A stretch of 64,000 nucleotides of DNA from Roseitranquillus sp963749675 (GTDB lineage: Bacteria; Pseudomonadota; Alphaproteobacteria; Rhodobacterales; Rhodobacteraceae): positions 682,001 to 746,000 of the forward strand of contig CAVVNT010000010.1 of assembly GCA_963749675.1 (NCBI GenBank), given 5' to 3'. Made by a program: the position numbers and the translations under genes. The notes under the pieces were generated by a model, which ran no database searches, was not told the origin of the DNA, and was given only the letters and a program-made list of their open reading frames with translations. Of this stretch, positions 25,820 through 35,684 are shown piece by piece (position 1 is the stretch's first letter; each line of letters begins with the position of its first letter).

Positions 25820-26776
25820 ATGTCCGGGACATCGCCTTCGCCAAGCGACCGGGTGGCAGATGCCGTCTCCGGCAACTGGGTCGATCATGCCGCGCCCGCC
25901 CCGTGGCGACCCTATCTCAGGCTCAGCCGAGCCGACAGGCCTATCGGGACGTGGCTGCTGCTTCTGCCCTGCTGGTGGGGAGCGCTTCTCGCGGCGGCAT
26001 CGCGGGGGACGTTCGGCTGGACCGAGGCGTGGGTGATCGCCGGCTGCGGCATCGGTGCGATCCTCATGCGCGGCGCCGGCTGCACCTGGAACGACGTGAC
26101 CGACCGGGACTTCGACGGCGCCGTCGCACGTACGCGGTCGCGGCCGATCCCCTCGGGCGCGGTCAGCGTACGGCAGGCTCTGGCCTGGCTGGTTGGGCAG
26201 TCCCTCGTGGCGTTCTGCATCCTGCTCACTTTCCACCCGACAGCGATCTGGCTCGGCATCGGCTCGCTTGCGGTCGTCTGCATCTACCCGTTCGCCAAGC
26301 GGTTCACGTGGTGGCCGCAGATCTTCCTCGGCCTTGCCTTCAACTGGGGCGCGCTGCTGGCCTGGGCGGCGGTAACCGGATCATTGTCGGCGGCGCCCAT
26401 TGCGCTCTACCTCTCGGGCATTGCCTGGACGCTCTTTTACGACACGATCTACGCCCACCAGGACAAGGAGGACGACGCGCTGATCGGCGTCAAGTCCACC
26501 GCCCGTCTCTTTGGCACTTCGACGGTGGCATGGCTGCGCGGATTCCTCGCCGCGAGTGTCATGCTCTTCGCGCTCGCCGTCTTCCTCGCTCTTCGCGGAG
26601 ACGTGCCGGCGCTGCTCCTCGGCCTTGCCGGAGTCGCGGGATACGGTGCCCACCTCGCCAGGCAGCTCGCGCAACTCGACATCGACGACCCCGACGCCTG
26701 CCTCCGTCTCTTCCGCTCCAACCGCGACGCGGGGCTGGTCCCCGTCGCGTTCCTCGTCCTCGCAACGGTAGTCTGA
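25820..26776 (+). CDS. ubiA: 4-hydroxybenzoate polyprenyltransferase
   Basis: A 318-residue inner-membrane enzyme that attaches the polyprenyl tail to 4-hydroxybenzoate in ubiquinone synthesis. Aspartate motif 1 is NDVTDRDFD (from residue 91) and motif 2 is YDTIYAHQDKEDD. Eight to nine hydrophobic segments and the Arg-rich loop ARTRSRPIPSG match the family. The early RLSRADRPIGTWLLLLPCWW is characteristic of UbiA. It is followed without a gap by the OmpA-family gene, whose ATG comes right after the TGA. The quinone it helps make is the electron donor for the nitrate reductase encoded at the far end of the window. Confidence 0.95.
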   Translation: MSGTSPSPSDRVADAVSGNWVDHAAPAPWRPYLRLSRADRPIGTWLLLLPCWWGALLAAASRGTFGWTEAWVIAGCGIGAILMRGAGCTWNDVTDRDFDGAVARTRSRPIPSGAVSVRQALAWLVGQSLVAFCILLTFHPTAIWLGIGSLAVVCIYPFAKRFTWWPQIFLGLAFNWGALLAWAAVTGSLSAAPIALYLSGIAWTLFYDTIYAHQDKEDDALIGVKSTARLFGTSTVAWLRGFLAASVMLFALAVFLALRGDVPALLLGLAGVAGYGAHLARQLAQLDIDDPDACLRLFRSNRDAGLVPVAFLVLATVV

Positions 26777-28627
26777 ATGCGCTCCATCCTCGTTAAGACC
26801 CTCGCCCTCGCCGCCTCCGGCCTCGTCTGCCTCGCCATCGCCCTCTGGGCCGTCGGCTGGGTAGAGAATCGCTCGCTTGCCGCCGTCGCGGCCGCCCTCG
26901 CTGACGACGGGCAGGAATGGGTGGAGCCAAGGGCCGACGGCATGCGCGTTATCCTCGCGGGGGTCGCGCCGGACGAGCCCGCGCGGTTCCGGGCCCTCTC
27001 GGTCGCGGGCGAGGTCGTCGACGGCGCCCGCATCGTCGACGCGATGAAGGTCGCTCCGCCACAAGAGGTCGCCGCGCCGTCCTACCAGATCCAGATCCTG
27101 CGCAACGAGGACGACATCTCGCTGATCGGCCTCGTGCCGTCGCTCGATGATCGCAATTCGCTGCGGGACGAAGTTCGGAGGATCGCGGGCTCGGCGCTGT
27201 TCACCGACTTGCTCGAGACGGCAGAGGGACCGGAACCCGAACGGTGGGACGCCGCCGTGGCCTACGGGCTCGACGCCGTTGCCGCCTTGCCTCGCTCAAA
27301 GGTCTCGATTTCGCCCGAGCGCGTCTCCATCGCAGCGCTCGTCGAGAGCGGTGAAGAGAAGCGGCGTGTCGAGCGCGACCTCTCCGAGGCAGCGCCAAAG
27401 GGCCTTGCGCTCGGCCTCGACATCGACGCACCGCGTCCCGTGATCGCGCCGTTCAGCGCGCGCTTCACGATCGACGACGGCGGGGCACGCTTCGATTCCT
27501 GCTCGGCCGCAACGCAGGACGGCGCCACCCGGATCGCACAGGCGGCAATCGCCGCGGGCGCCGCACCAGGCATCGACTGCGTATTGGGCCTCGGCGCACC
27601 CTCGCCCCACTGGGCCGAAGCCGTCTCGACAACGATCGAGACCCTCGCTCGGCTGGGCGGCGGCAGCATGACCTTCTCCGACGGCGACGTCTCTCTCGTC
27701 GCCCGGCGGGGAACCGACCCCGCGCTCTTCGACTCAGAGGTCGGCGCCCTGGAGGACGCTCTGCCGCCGGTCTTCGCGCTCCACGCCGTTCTGCCGGCGC
27801 CGCCCTCGGCGCCACAGGACGATGGCGGTCCGGGACCGGCCCAGTTCTCCGCGACCCGCTCCGAGAAAGGCACCGTCGAGCTTCGCGGTCGTCTTGGCCA
27901 GCCGATCGACCGGCAGGTGGTCGAGGGGTTTGCCCAGGCGCGTTTCGGCGCTTCCGAGACGACGACTGGAATACGCATCGAAGACTCCGTTCCGAACCGC
28001 TGGACCACCCGTGTCCTCGCCGGGCTCGACGCGCTTGGCTACCTTGCCAAGGGATCCGTCACCGTGACGCCGGACGTCGTCAAGATCGCCGGCGAGACCG
28101 GCGAGAGCGAGGCAAGGCGTGAGATTGCGCGCCTCTTCACCGAGCAGCTCGGCGGCAGCGCCGAGTTCGAGATCGACGTGGCCTACGTACAGGAACACGA
28201 TCCCGAGGCCGGAAAGCCGTCACCGTTCGAGTGTGTCCAACTGGCACAGGGCGCCGCGGCGGACCAGAAGATCACCTTCGCCCCTTCCTCCGCCGAATTC
28301 GACCCAGAAAGCCGCGAGACGCTGGACAGGATCGCGTCGATCCTGCGCGCCTGCGGCCCGGTTCCGATGGAGATTGCGGGCTTTACCGACAGCCAGGGCC
28401 GTGAGGCGATGAACCTTGCGCTCAGCCAGGAGCGGGCGGACGCGGTGCTCACGGCGCTGATGTCGCGACGCATCCTGACGGCGGGGATCGAGGCCAAGGG
28501 CTACGGCGAGGAGAACCCGATCGCTGACAACGACACCGAGGAGGGGCGGGAAGCCAACCGCCGGATCGAGTTTCGGCTGATCCGCACCGATGAGAACACG
28601 CAGGAGGCGTCCGTTGGACCGCGGTGA
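26777..28627 (+). CDS. OmpA-family protein
   Basis: A 616-residue envelope protein. It starts with a signal or anchor segment (TLALAASGLVCLAIALWAVG). A long middle region has repeated alpha/beta units such as YQIQILRNEDDISLIGLVPS that look like BON-type folds. The C-terminal OmpA domain (about residues 495-610) has ITFAPSSAEFDPESRETLDR, IAGFTDSQGREAMNLALSQE and NRRIEF, the peptidoglycan-binding motifs. It probably links the outer or inner membrane to the cell wall. It lies in an operon with ubiA and the next small gene. Confidence 0.88.
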   Translation: MRSILVKTLALAASGLVCLAIALWAVGWVENRSLAAVAAALADDGQEWVEPRADGMRVILAGVAPDEPARFRALSVAGEVVDGARIVDAMKVAPPQEVAAPSYQIQILRNEDDISLIGLVPSLDDRNSLRDEVRRIAGSALFTDLLETAEGPEPERWDAAVAYGLDAVAALPRSKVSISPERVSIAALVESGEEKRRVERDLSEAAPKGLALGLDIDAPRPVIAPFSARFTIDDGGARFDSCSAATQDGATRIAQAAIAAGAAPGIDCVLGLGAPSPHWAEAVSTTIETLARLGGGSMTFSDGDVSLVARRGTDPALFDSEVGALEDALPPVFALHAVLPAPPSAPQDDGGPGPAQFSATRSEKGTVELRGRLGQPIDRQVVEGFAQARFGASETTTGIRIEDSVPNRWTTRVLAGLDALGYLAKGSVTVTPDVVKIAGETGESEARREIARLFTEQLGGSAEFEIDVAYVQEHDPEAGKPSPFECVQLAQGAAADQKITFAPSSAEFDPESRETLDRIASILRACGPVPMEIAGFTDSQGREAMNLALSQERADAVLTALMSRRILTAGIEAKGYGEENPIADNDTEEGREANRRIEFRLIRTDENTQEASVGPR

Positions 28628-28943
28628 GTTCATCGTTGCGACCGCGCTCGTCCTCTTCGTCGCGTTCCTGGCCGGATGGGCGGTCTCATGGCTGGTTCAC
28701 CGTTTGACGCAAGGCCGCGCCGCCGACCCCGGCGAGCTCGATCGCCTGGCGGGGGAGCTCCACGAGGCGGAGACGCAGCGGGATGAGGCAGTTGCGTATT
28801 TGCGCGCGCGGGAGTCCGAGCTCGTGCGGGAGATCGCGCAGACGCGAGCCGAGCTGGAAGCGACCATGGACGGCCTTCGCGCCGCGCGCGCCGAGAACGA
28901 TGACCTGCGCGCGTGGATCGATAGGGCGGCGGAGTCCGGCTGA
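28614..28943 (+). CDS. Small membrane-anchored coiled-coil protein
   Basis: About 109 residues. A TTG at 28614 is the likely start (LDRGEFIVATALVLFVAFLA), with GGAGG in the preceding gene end; an ATG at 28590 is possible. One transmembrane segment is followed by a helical heptad-like stretch (LDRLAGELHEAETQRDEAVA, then SELVREIAQTRAELEATMDG). It overlaps the end of the OmpA gene and probably acts with it at the envelope. Family not recognised. Confidence 0.7.
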   Translation: MDRGEFIVATALVLFVAFLAGWAVSWLVHRLTQGRAADPGELDRLAGELHEAETQRDEAVAYLRARESELVREIAQTRAELEATMDGLRAARAENDDLRAWIDRAAESG

Positions 28944-29047
28944 CACCTGCCACCTGCGCACGCTATTGTTTTATTTCAAAGCAAAGACTTAACGTGGCCT
29001 TCGCGATTTTCCGGTGTGTTTCTCGCTGCGGAGAGAGGAGAAAAGCG

Positions 29048-29370
29048 GTGAGCGAGTTTCGCAGCGTCGTGACAGGCGATGGAAGCAGAACGCCCGAGGA
29101 AGTGATCCAGAGGTTCCGTGCGACGGTTCGCAGGCACTTCGGAATGGACATCGCCTACCTGTCCGAATTCGTCGATGGACGCGCGATCTTCCGCGCCGTC
29201 GACGCCCCGGGACTGGAGGACATGATCAAGCCCGGAGACAGCCAGGACCTCCGGGGCATCCATGCCAGCATGTACTCGAAGGTCGCCTGCCGAGACTTGT
29301 CCCCGACGCCAGCTCCCTGCCGTTCACGAGAAATGCGCCCATAGGCAACCCGAGGCGCTCGAGACGTGAC
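29048..29370 (+). pseudogene. GAF-domain remnant
   Basis: A GTG at 29048 after a purine-rich ribosome-binding site opens a frame reading EEVIQRFRATVRRHFGMDIA and then YLSEFVDGRAIFRAVDAPGL, the opening of a sensory GAF domain. The frame shifts near 29255, after which the other frame reads CQHVLEGRLPRLVPDASSLP and FTRNAPIG, still GAF-like. It then ends. Such domains usually sit in front of EAL or GGDEF output domains, none of which is present. A dead fragment. Confidence 0.6.
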
Positions 29371-29482
29371 GCATGACCGTCGCCGGAGCAGCTGCCGACG
29401 ACGCAAGCCCGGTGGAACAGCCGCTCGCATCCTTCGTTGCCCAAGCCTAGACTTCATTGGCAGTCAGCTTCCGGAGGACCAA

Positions 29483-30349
29483 ATGCTGGACCAGACGACC
29501 GATCTCTCTGCGCTTCTGTCCGACCCGGGACTGCTGGCCACCGATGCATATCTCGGCGGTGAGTGGACCGGGGCGGATGACGGCAAGACCTTCGCGGTCA
29601 GGAACCCCGCCCGCGGGGACGAGATCGCACAGGTTGCCGACCTCTCCCGCGCCGACGTCGCCGCGCGCCGAGGCGAAGGGCGAGATCCTCTACGGCGCAA
29701 GCTTCATCGAGTGGTTCGCGGAAGAAGCCAAGCGCGTCTACGGCGACATCGTCCCCGGCCACCAGCCTGACAAGCGCATCCATGTCCTGCGCCAGCCCAT
29801 CGGCGTTGCCGCCGCGATAACGCCGTGGAACTTCCCGAACGCGATGATCACCCGCAAGGTCGGCCCAGCGCTCGCCGCGGGCTGTGCCATCGTCGTCCGC
29901 CCGCCCTCGCTGACCCCGCTCTCGGCGCTCGCCCTCGGCGTTCTGGCGGATCGTGCGGGGCTGCCGAAGGGCATCTTCTCGGTTCTTCCGTCCACCGACA
30001 GCTCGGGCGTCGGCAAGGAGTTCTGCGAGAACGACGCCGTGCGCAAGCTCACCTTCACCGGTTCGACCGAGACCGGGCGCATCCTCCTGCGCCAGGCTGC
30101 TGACCGCGTGATGAAATGCTCCATGGAGCTCGGCGGCAACGCGCCCTTCATCGTCTTCGACGACGCCGATCTCGACGCCGCGGTCGAGGGCGCCATCGTC
30201 TGCAAGTTCCGCAACAACGGGCAGACCTGCGTCTGTGCCAATCGCATCTACGTCTAGGCCAGCGTATATGACGACTTCGCCAACAAGCTCGCCGAGCGCC
30301 TGTCGCAGATGAAGGTCGGCGATGGCCTCGAGGACGGCACCGACCTCGG
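29483..30349 (+). pseudogene. gabD: NAD(P)-dependent aldehyde dehydrogenase (succinate-semialdehyde type), 5' part
   Basis: GGAGG precedes ATG 29483. The product reads AYLGGEWTGADDGKTFAVRN, then after a deletion of about 50 residues and a frame change near 29670, AEAKGEILYGASFIEWFAEE. Motifs follow: TPWNFPNAMITRK, TFTGSTETGRILL, MELGGNAPFIVFDDADLDAA (with the general-base Glu) and NNGQTCVCANRI (with the nucleophile Cys). A TAG stop at 30255-30257 interrupts IYV/ASVYDDFANK. At 30350 an ISL3 element cuts the gene. The family converts succinate semialdehyde to succinate. At least three lesions in this half make it clearly dead. Confidence 0.82.
30339..30349. repeat. 11-bp direct repeat ACCGACCTCGG flanking the ISL3 element (partner 32007-32017)
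   Basis: ACCGACCTCGG is found at 30339-30349 and again at 32007-32017, on each side of the ISL3 element. Both copies encode the Thr-Asp-Leu-Gly of the dehydrogenase, so removing the IS and one repeat rejoins DGTDLG to PLIDEDAV. ISL3 elements usually duplicate 8 bp; part of the 11 bp may be chance. Confidence 0.75.
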
Positions 30350-32006
30350 GGTGTGACTCAATTTTGGTGCAGCCTCCTACGCGGCGACGACGAGCCGGGC
30401 GCGAAGGAGGTCGAGGTTGGCGCGACCGTACGTCTGCCGCTTGAGGGTCTTCAGGCGGTTGATCTGGCCTTCCGTCTGCCCGTTGGACCAGCTCTCACGG
30501 AGCGCAGCAGCGACGGCCTCAACGTCGGCGCGAAGTCCTCTGGCGAAGGACGACAGCACGCTGGTATCCGCCTCCGTCAACCAATCCGGCAGCTGCTCGG
30601 CACGCCCGTGGCGAACCATCTCGGCAAAGCGCTCTGTCAGGTCGCGTGACGTGACGAGAGTGGGCACCGAGGCCTCGATCCTGGCAACCGTGATGGCATC
30701 GGCCCTGGACAGGTGATGCCGCGCGGTCGTCATCATCCTGGCGATCCTTCGCGCCGGTGGACACTTGCCTCCTGTCGCCGGATACGCCGCCTCGGCCCGG
30801 CGGCGCCGCGTTGCCCACTCGGTCACGACCCGCAAGCTGCCTTCGAACCCGGCCGCGCGCAGACGGCGCCAGAGCTCGGCGCCGTTCCCGCACCCGGCGG
30901 ACCATTCCCGCTCAAGGCGCGGCAGCCAAGGCTCGAGACTGCTCTGGCGGACGCGGGACACGTCCTCGCGCTCGCCGCGGACGATCTGGCGCACGAGCTT
31001 GCGGCTCAGCCCCGTCAGGCGAACGATCCGCTTGAGGGAGACACCATCTCCGGCCATCTGGCGGACCATCCTGTTGGTGTGCTGCCAGCGCAGGAAACCC
31101 TCGTATTGCAGGCGCTCGGCGGCAGTCAGAATCTCCGGATCGAGCTTCTGCGCCCCGACCGCCTTGCGGATCGGGCAGCGCGTGCCGAACGGCGGCAAGG
31201 AAGGCCGCTCCGGAGTTCTCCAGCAGATGCCACCTGTCGGCGACCTGCACCGCGTTTGGCAAGGCCCGCGCTACGGCGCCGCAGTACCCGCCGTTCCGAT
31301 CGCGGGCGACGATTTCGATCTGAGGATGCCTGGCTCAGCCAGGCTTCGACGGTCGCGGGCTCGCGATCCGGCCGGAGGTCGATGACACGGCGCCGCTCGA
31401 GGTCGCAGATCAACGTGCCGTAGCGCTGGCCCCGTCGCCACGCCCAGTCGTCGATGCCGATCACACGCGGCGCTTCGGCGGCGAAATCGTTGGACAAGGC
31501 ACGGGCGCCGCGCAGGAACGTGTCTTTGCTCACCGGCAGCAATAGGCGGCCCGCGAGGGCTTGCGCCGGGCGTCCGCCCAACGCCAGGCCGAGGTGGCGC
31601 ACCAGCCCCTGCAACCGCGAGGTCCGCCGGCCATGCGGGCGCGTAACCGACGGCGGAAACCGCTCCGCGAACACTCGTGTACGGCAATGCGGTGTGCGGC
31701 AACGGAGCCGCCGGACCGCCAGAACGATCCTGACGTCGCGACCATGAGCGGGAAGGTCGGCCAGCCGCCTCTGATATCTGCTGTGCTGGCGACCGGAGGT
31801 CTGACCGCAGCGCAAGCACGCCGATCTGGCGCTCGATGCGCGAGCATGCACGACCACCATGCTCCCGGAGACCTCGATCCGTTCCGTCTTCAAACCGTCG
31901 GGTAGAAATCGCTCCCGCTCCGTTCTGCTCATCATCGGCCACCTCCCATGAAGATCGCCAAAATGTAGCTTCCGACGGCCCTACGCTGCACCAAATCTGC
32001 GACAGA
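30350..32006 (-). mobile_element. ISL3-family insertion sequence
   Basis: About 1.66 kb. The ends are inverted: GTGTGACTCAATTTTGGTGCAGC on the left matches, with some differences, the reverse complement of the right end, sharing the block TTTGGTGCAGC near each terminus. The element holds one transposase gene on the minus strand, broken by two frame changes. It interrupts the aldehyde dehydrogenase gene. Confidence 0.82.
30377..31935 (-). pseudogene. ISL3-family transposase, two frameshifts
   Basis: The N-terminal part has the zinc-finger pair CLRCGQ and CRTPHCRTRVF, then VIGIDDWAWRRGQRYGTLIC with the first catalytic Asp. After a frame change near 31320 the sequence continues HPQIEIVARDRNGGYCGAVA, with the second Asp, and VQVADRWHLLENSGAAFL. 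A second change near 31200 leads to the C-terminal part ending in SWSNGQTEGQINRLKTLKRQ, which contains the Glu region typical of ISL3. All family parts are present in order but in three frames, so it cannot be made whole. Confidence 0.82.
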
Positions 32007-32473
32007 ACCGACCTCGGCCCCCTGATCGACGAAGATGCCGTGGCTAAGGTCACGTCCCACATCGAGGACGCGACCGACAAGGGAGGCAAGGTTCTGACTG
32101 GCGGCGGCAAGCACGAGCTCGGCGGCCTCTTCTTCCAGCCCACCGTCGTGACCGGCGCCACGAAAGAGATGAAGTTCTCCACCGAGGAGACGTTCGGCCT
32201 CGCACCGCTATACAGCTTCGAGACGGAGGAGGAGGCGATCGCGCTCGCCAACGACACCATCTTCGGGCTCGCCAGCTATTTCTACGCGCGCGACCTTTCC
32301 CGCGTGACGCGCGTGACGCGCTGGAGTACGGCATCGTCGGCGTCAACACCGGCCTCATCTCGACTGAGGTCGCACCGTTCGGCGGAGTCAAGCAGTCCGG
32401 GCTGGGCCGCGAGGGCTCCCGCCACGGCATCGACGAGTTCACCGAGCTCAAGTATGTCTGTCTCTCGGTCTGA
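32007..32473 (+). pseudogene. gabD: NAD(P)-dependent aldehyde dehydrogenase (succinate-semialdehyde type), 3' part
   Basis: Continues the gene beyond the ISL3 element: PLIDEDAVAKVTSHIEDATD, GGLFFQPTVVTGATKEMKFS, TEETFGLAPLYSFETEEEAI and NDTIFGLASYFYARDLSRV. A frame change near 32310, at the repeated GCGTGACGC, is needed to read on into LEYGIVGVNTGLISTEVAPF and GGVKQSGLGREGSRHGIDEF. The stop is at 32471-32473. These are the usual C-terminal catalytic-domain and oligomerisation sequences of the family. Confidence 0.82.
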
Positions 32474-32633
32474 CGCACGACGATGTGCCCGCGCCAGCGG
32501 TCGCCGGCTGCCTGACCGCACTACAGCCGCAAGCCCGGCCTGCGCAACTTGACGTAGCGGAAGTTTCTGCATTGCCTCACCGGGGGGTTGTGCCTCACTG
32601 TGGGCGGCGTTCAACAGGCAAGGGAACGCACCA

Positions 32634-34725
32634 ATGCTGGACATCGACGCCGCGACGGACGTCACGACGGCCGAACCGACGACCTATCTGGTGCCGAAGA
32701 TGGGCGAGTACGCGGTTGCCAACACCGCGTACTATTCGTCGCTCTTCATCACCGACATCGATCCCGGGGAGGAGAACATGACCCCCCTTGAAGGGCCGAT
32801 CGACGCCTTCGCGAAGCTGCCCGATACCGGGGCCGGCGTCGACCGGGTGGCCGAGGGTGTCCTTCTCACCCATGAGCAGGGTTGGTTCCAGAAGGGTCTG
32901 GCCCTCGGCGAACTGCTCCCTTCCCTCTGCCTCGCGCCGGGCGAAGTCACCAAGATCGCCGTGATCGACTGGCAGCGGCGCGTCTCGGCCGTGCAGAGCG
33001 ACAGCACCACACAGGCCGAGAGCGTCTCGGCGCAGACCGTTCAGGATCTCGGCTCGCGCGAGGTGCAGGAATCCGTCGCGAAGGAACGGCAGACAGGCCA
33101 GTCGACGACCAGCGCGACCGCGACTCAAATGCAGGGCGGCGGCAACATCGGGTTCCTGATCGGCGGGGCTTCGTCCTCGACCGCGCTGTCGCAGCGTCTA
33201 GGCCATGCCTCCTCGATGAGCAACGGGTCGCGGAGTCTCTGCCGCCGAGTCGAGCCGCGAGATCAGTCAGCGGACAGGCGCCTTGTCGCAGGCTACACGC
33301 TCACGCCGCTCGACGCAGATCAAGGAGACGAGCGAGAGCGAGACCCAGAACGTCTCGACCCGCGTGGTCGCGAACTACAACCGGATGCACGCCCTGACAG
33401 TGCAGTACTACGAGGTGCTGCAGGTCTACGAGCTCAAGACCCGCGTCGCCAAGGCCCAACGCGTGCTCTACGTACCGATGAAGGTGATGGACTTCACCCC
33501 GGAGAAAATCGAACTGCACCGGGAAACGCTGATCGCGATCGCCACCGACCTCGGTCTTGACGACCTGCGCGAGCTGCTTCTGAAGCTCAATGACGAGCAG
33601 GGGCTGCGCAAGGATCTCGCGACGGCGGAAGAGCGTGCCACAGCGCTGGGCCACGCGCGGGACGAAGTCCGCGCGGAATTGATGGAGCACCGCTCGAAAC
33701 ACCGGCTCCCCACAGCAGAGTTTCAGGCTGCGGCGAATGCCGGCATCATCGAGCAATCGTGGGTGGATCGCTACTTCCAGCTGAGGGGTCAATACGATGC
33801 CGCAGAGGCCGCGCATGCGAGCGTCGTCGCAGCGCTCGAGGGCCTGCGCACGATGGTCAACGTCACGATCAAGCAGCTGACAGAATTCCTGCAGCGCGAC
33901 AGGCTGGTGATGAACCAGCTGATGTGGATGCGCCTCGACGCCCACCGCATCTTCCGGCTTGTCGCGCCCTATTCCTACGAGGGCGCCTCCCTCGCCGCTC
34001 TGATCGATCCGACTCCGCTTGGCGTCTTCGGCAACCGGGTTGCGTTCCGCTGCCAATTCAACGACGCGCGGGCGGAGCGCGCCTTCTCGCGGAAGTTCGA
34101 GCAGGACGTCAACGAAGAGGTGACGGCGCGGGTCGTCCTGCCCTCCTCCGGCGTCTTCGCCGAGGCCGTTCTAGGACAGTCGAACGCGGCGGAAAAGTTG
34201 GACATTACGCGCTTCTGGGACTGGGCCGCCTCTCCGATCCCGATCCTGCCGCCGGATTTCCAGCCTGTCGCGAGCGAAAGCCGCGCGCGCGACATCGAAC
34301 TTGCCGGCGGCAGCCTCGATCCCTCCCTCGCCCATCTGCCGGGGCTCCAGGCTTTGCCGGGGTCGTCCATGGGCGCACTGCTATCGGCGATGCAATCGGG
34401 CTCAATGTTCCGCGACATGTCGGGACTGGCGGCGGCGACCTCCGCTGCGGCCGGCGCTGGCGAGTCCGCCGCCAGCGGCGCGTCGAGCGCCTCCGACGCC
34501 GCCCTTGGTGCGCAGCAGGCTTATTCCGAAGCCATCGTCGGCTTGGCCAACAGCGAAGCCGGGAAGGCTGCCATGCAACTCGCCATGACACGAGTTCCGG
34601 GCGCGAAGGCGGCCACCGTCCTGGGCGGCCTGATCAACTCTGGCGCCGGTTCCTCGAGCACGAAGGGTCCCAACGCAACCGCTGCCGCCGAGGGTACCGC
34701 CAACGATGCCTCGGGGGGCACCTGA
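32634..34725 (+). pseudogene. Conserved-looking protein of unknown function, one frameshift
   Basis: A gene of about 696 codons that I do not recognise. The first part (32634 to about 33240) reads YLVPKMGEYAVANTAYYSSL, then LALGELLPSLCLAPGEVTKI with Gln/Ser/Thr-rich helices. A shift near 33240 is needed to read on in the second part: SAAESSREISQRTGALSQAT, then SETQNVSTRVVANYNRMHAL and QYYEVLQVYELKTRVAKAQR. Long coiled-coil stretches follow (LNDEQGLRKDLATAEERATA), then a beta-rich domain and an Ala/Ser/Gly-rich tail. No signal peptide or membrane segment is seen. A structural or filament-like role is possible but not shown. Confidence 0.55.
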
Positions 34726-35090
34726 TGACGCGTCTTCCGATGAAGTGCCTGATGCCTGCTGTGCCTCGACGGCTACGTGCGGGACTGGGTCGGTGGGCCT
34801 TGCCATTCATTATGGCGGCACCGCATGGATTCCACCGCCAAGACCGGCGTCGACGACCATTCGGACGAGACCTTGTCTGGGGAAGCTTTTCTCGTCGGCC
34901 GGATTCGAGGAACCGGCGCGGCATTGCGGCCGACCCAACACCTGTTTCAGCCAGACCGGCTGTGTCAGCATGATCGGCCGCTCCGCGCCGTCAGCCATTA
35001 CCTCTGCCCGAAAAACGACGAAGGCGCGCGGAACCTCCGCGCGCCTCAACTCTGGATGGGCCGAACCGAATCCGGCCAGCGGTCCCGCCC
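34726..35090. other. Gap between the unknown gene and hsp20
   Basis: About 365 bp with no gene I can support. Short open frames here have no motif. The 3' end of the hsp20 transcript and its terminator lie at the right side of this gap. Confidence 0.4.
35023..35045 (-). terminator. Rho-independent terminator of hsp20
   Basis: A perfect 10-bp stem, GGCGCGCGGA and TCCGCGCGCC, with a 3-base loop. On the minus strand it is followed by TTCGTCGTTTTT. It lies 45 bp beyond the hsp20 stop codon, in the right orientation to end that transcript. Confidence 0.8.
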
Positions 35091-35558
35091 TTAGGCGGCT
35101 TGCTTCTCGACGGCCTTGTGCTCGACCGTATCGCCCTTTGCGATCTCGATCGTGCGCGGCTTCAAGGCCTCCGGCACTTCGCGGGCCAGGTCGATGTTGA
35201 GCATGCCGTTGACGTGGCTGGCGCCGGTCACGCGCACATGCTCGGCCAGCGCGAAGCGCCGCTCGAAGGCGCGCGTGGCGATACCGCGGTGCAGGTACTT
35301 CCGCTCGCTGTCGTCGTCGGCCTTCTTGGCGGAGACGATCAGCGCGTTCTCGCGAACTTCGACGTTGAGTTCGTCGTCGGTAAAACCGGCGACGGCAATC
35401 GAGATCCGCCAGGCGTCGTCTGCCGTCTTCTCGATGTTGTAGGGGGGGTAGGTGTTCTGGCTGACGTTGTTGTCGGCCATCACCCGGTCCATCAGGTCGG
35501 CGAGCTGATCAAAGCCGACAGTGGCACGGTAGAGCGGTGCAAGATCAAACGTACGCAT
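35091..35558 (-). CDS. hsp20: Small heat-shock protein, Hsp20/IbpA type
   Basis: A 155-residue ATP-independent chaperone that holds unfolding proteins in large oligomers in the cytoplasm. The N-terminal arm MRTFDLAPLYRATVGFDQLA is typical of alphaproteobacterial class A Hsp20. The alpha-crystallin domain runs from PPYNIEKTADDAWRISIAVA through RKYLHRGIATRAFERRFALA and VNGMLNIDLAREVPE. The C-terminal Ile-x-Ile anchor appears as RTIEIAKG. The 5' leader contains a ROSE-like hairpin over the ribosome-binding site and a terminator follows, so it is a single-gene heat-regulated unit. Intact. Confidence 0.93.
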   Translation of the reverse strand: MRTFDLAPLYRATVGFDQLADLMDRVMADNNVSQNTYPPYNIEKTADDAWRISIAVAGFTDDELNVEVRENALIVSAKKADDDSERKYLHRGIATRAFERRFALAEHVRVTGASHVNGMLNIDLAREVPEALKPRTIEIAKGDTVEHKAVEKQAA

Positions 35559-35620
35559 TCTTTGCCATCCTCTTAGAGCGATAACGATGTATGCCCGCCC
35601 CTCCGGGGCCGGGCGTTCCG
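35559..35620 (-). promoter_or_regulatory. ROSE-like RNA thermometer in the hsp20 leader
   Basis: On the minus strand TCGCT-CTAAG-AGGAT (35581-35567) precedes the start codon. UCGCU fits the ROSE consensus UYGCU and can pair with the ribosome-binding AGGAU, including the G-G pair that makes the helix melt easily. A strong GC hairpin (GCCCGGCCCCGGAGGGGCGGGC region, about 35594-35616) lies just upstream, as in multi-hairpin ROSE leaders. Heat would free the ribosome-binding site. Based on motif and position only. Confidence 0.65.
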
Positions 35621-35684
35621 CCGATGCCCAATCGGGCCACCGGCGACGATTTAGATGGAAGCCACAAACCTCGATTTCAAGATG

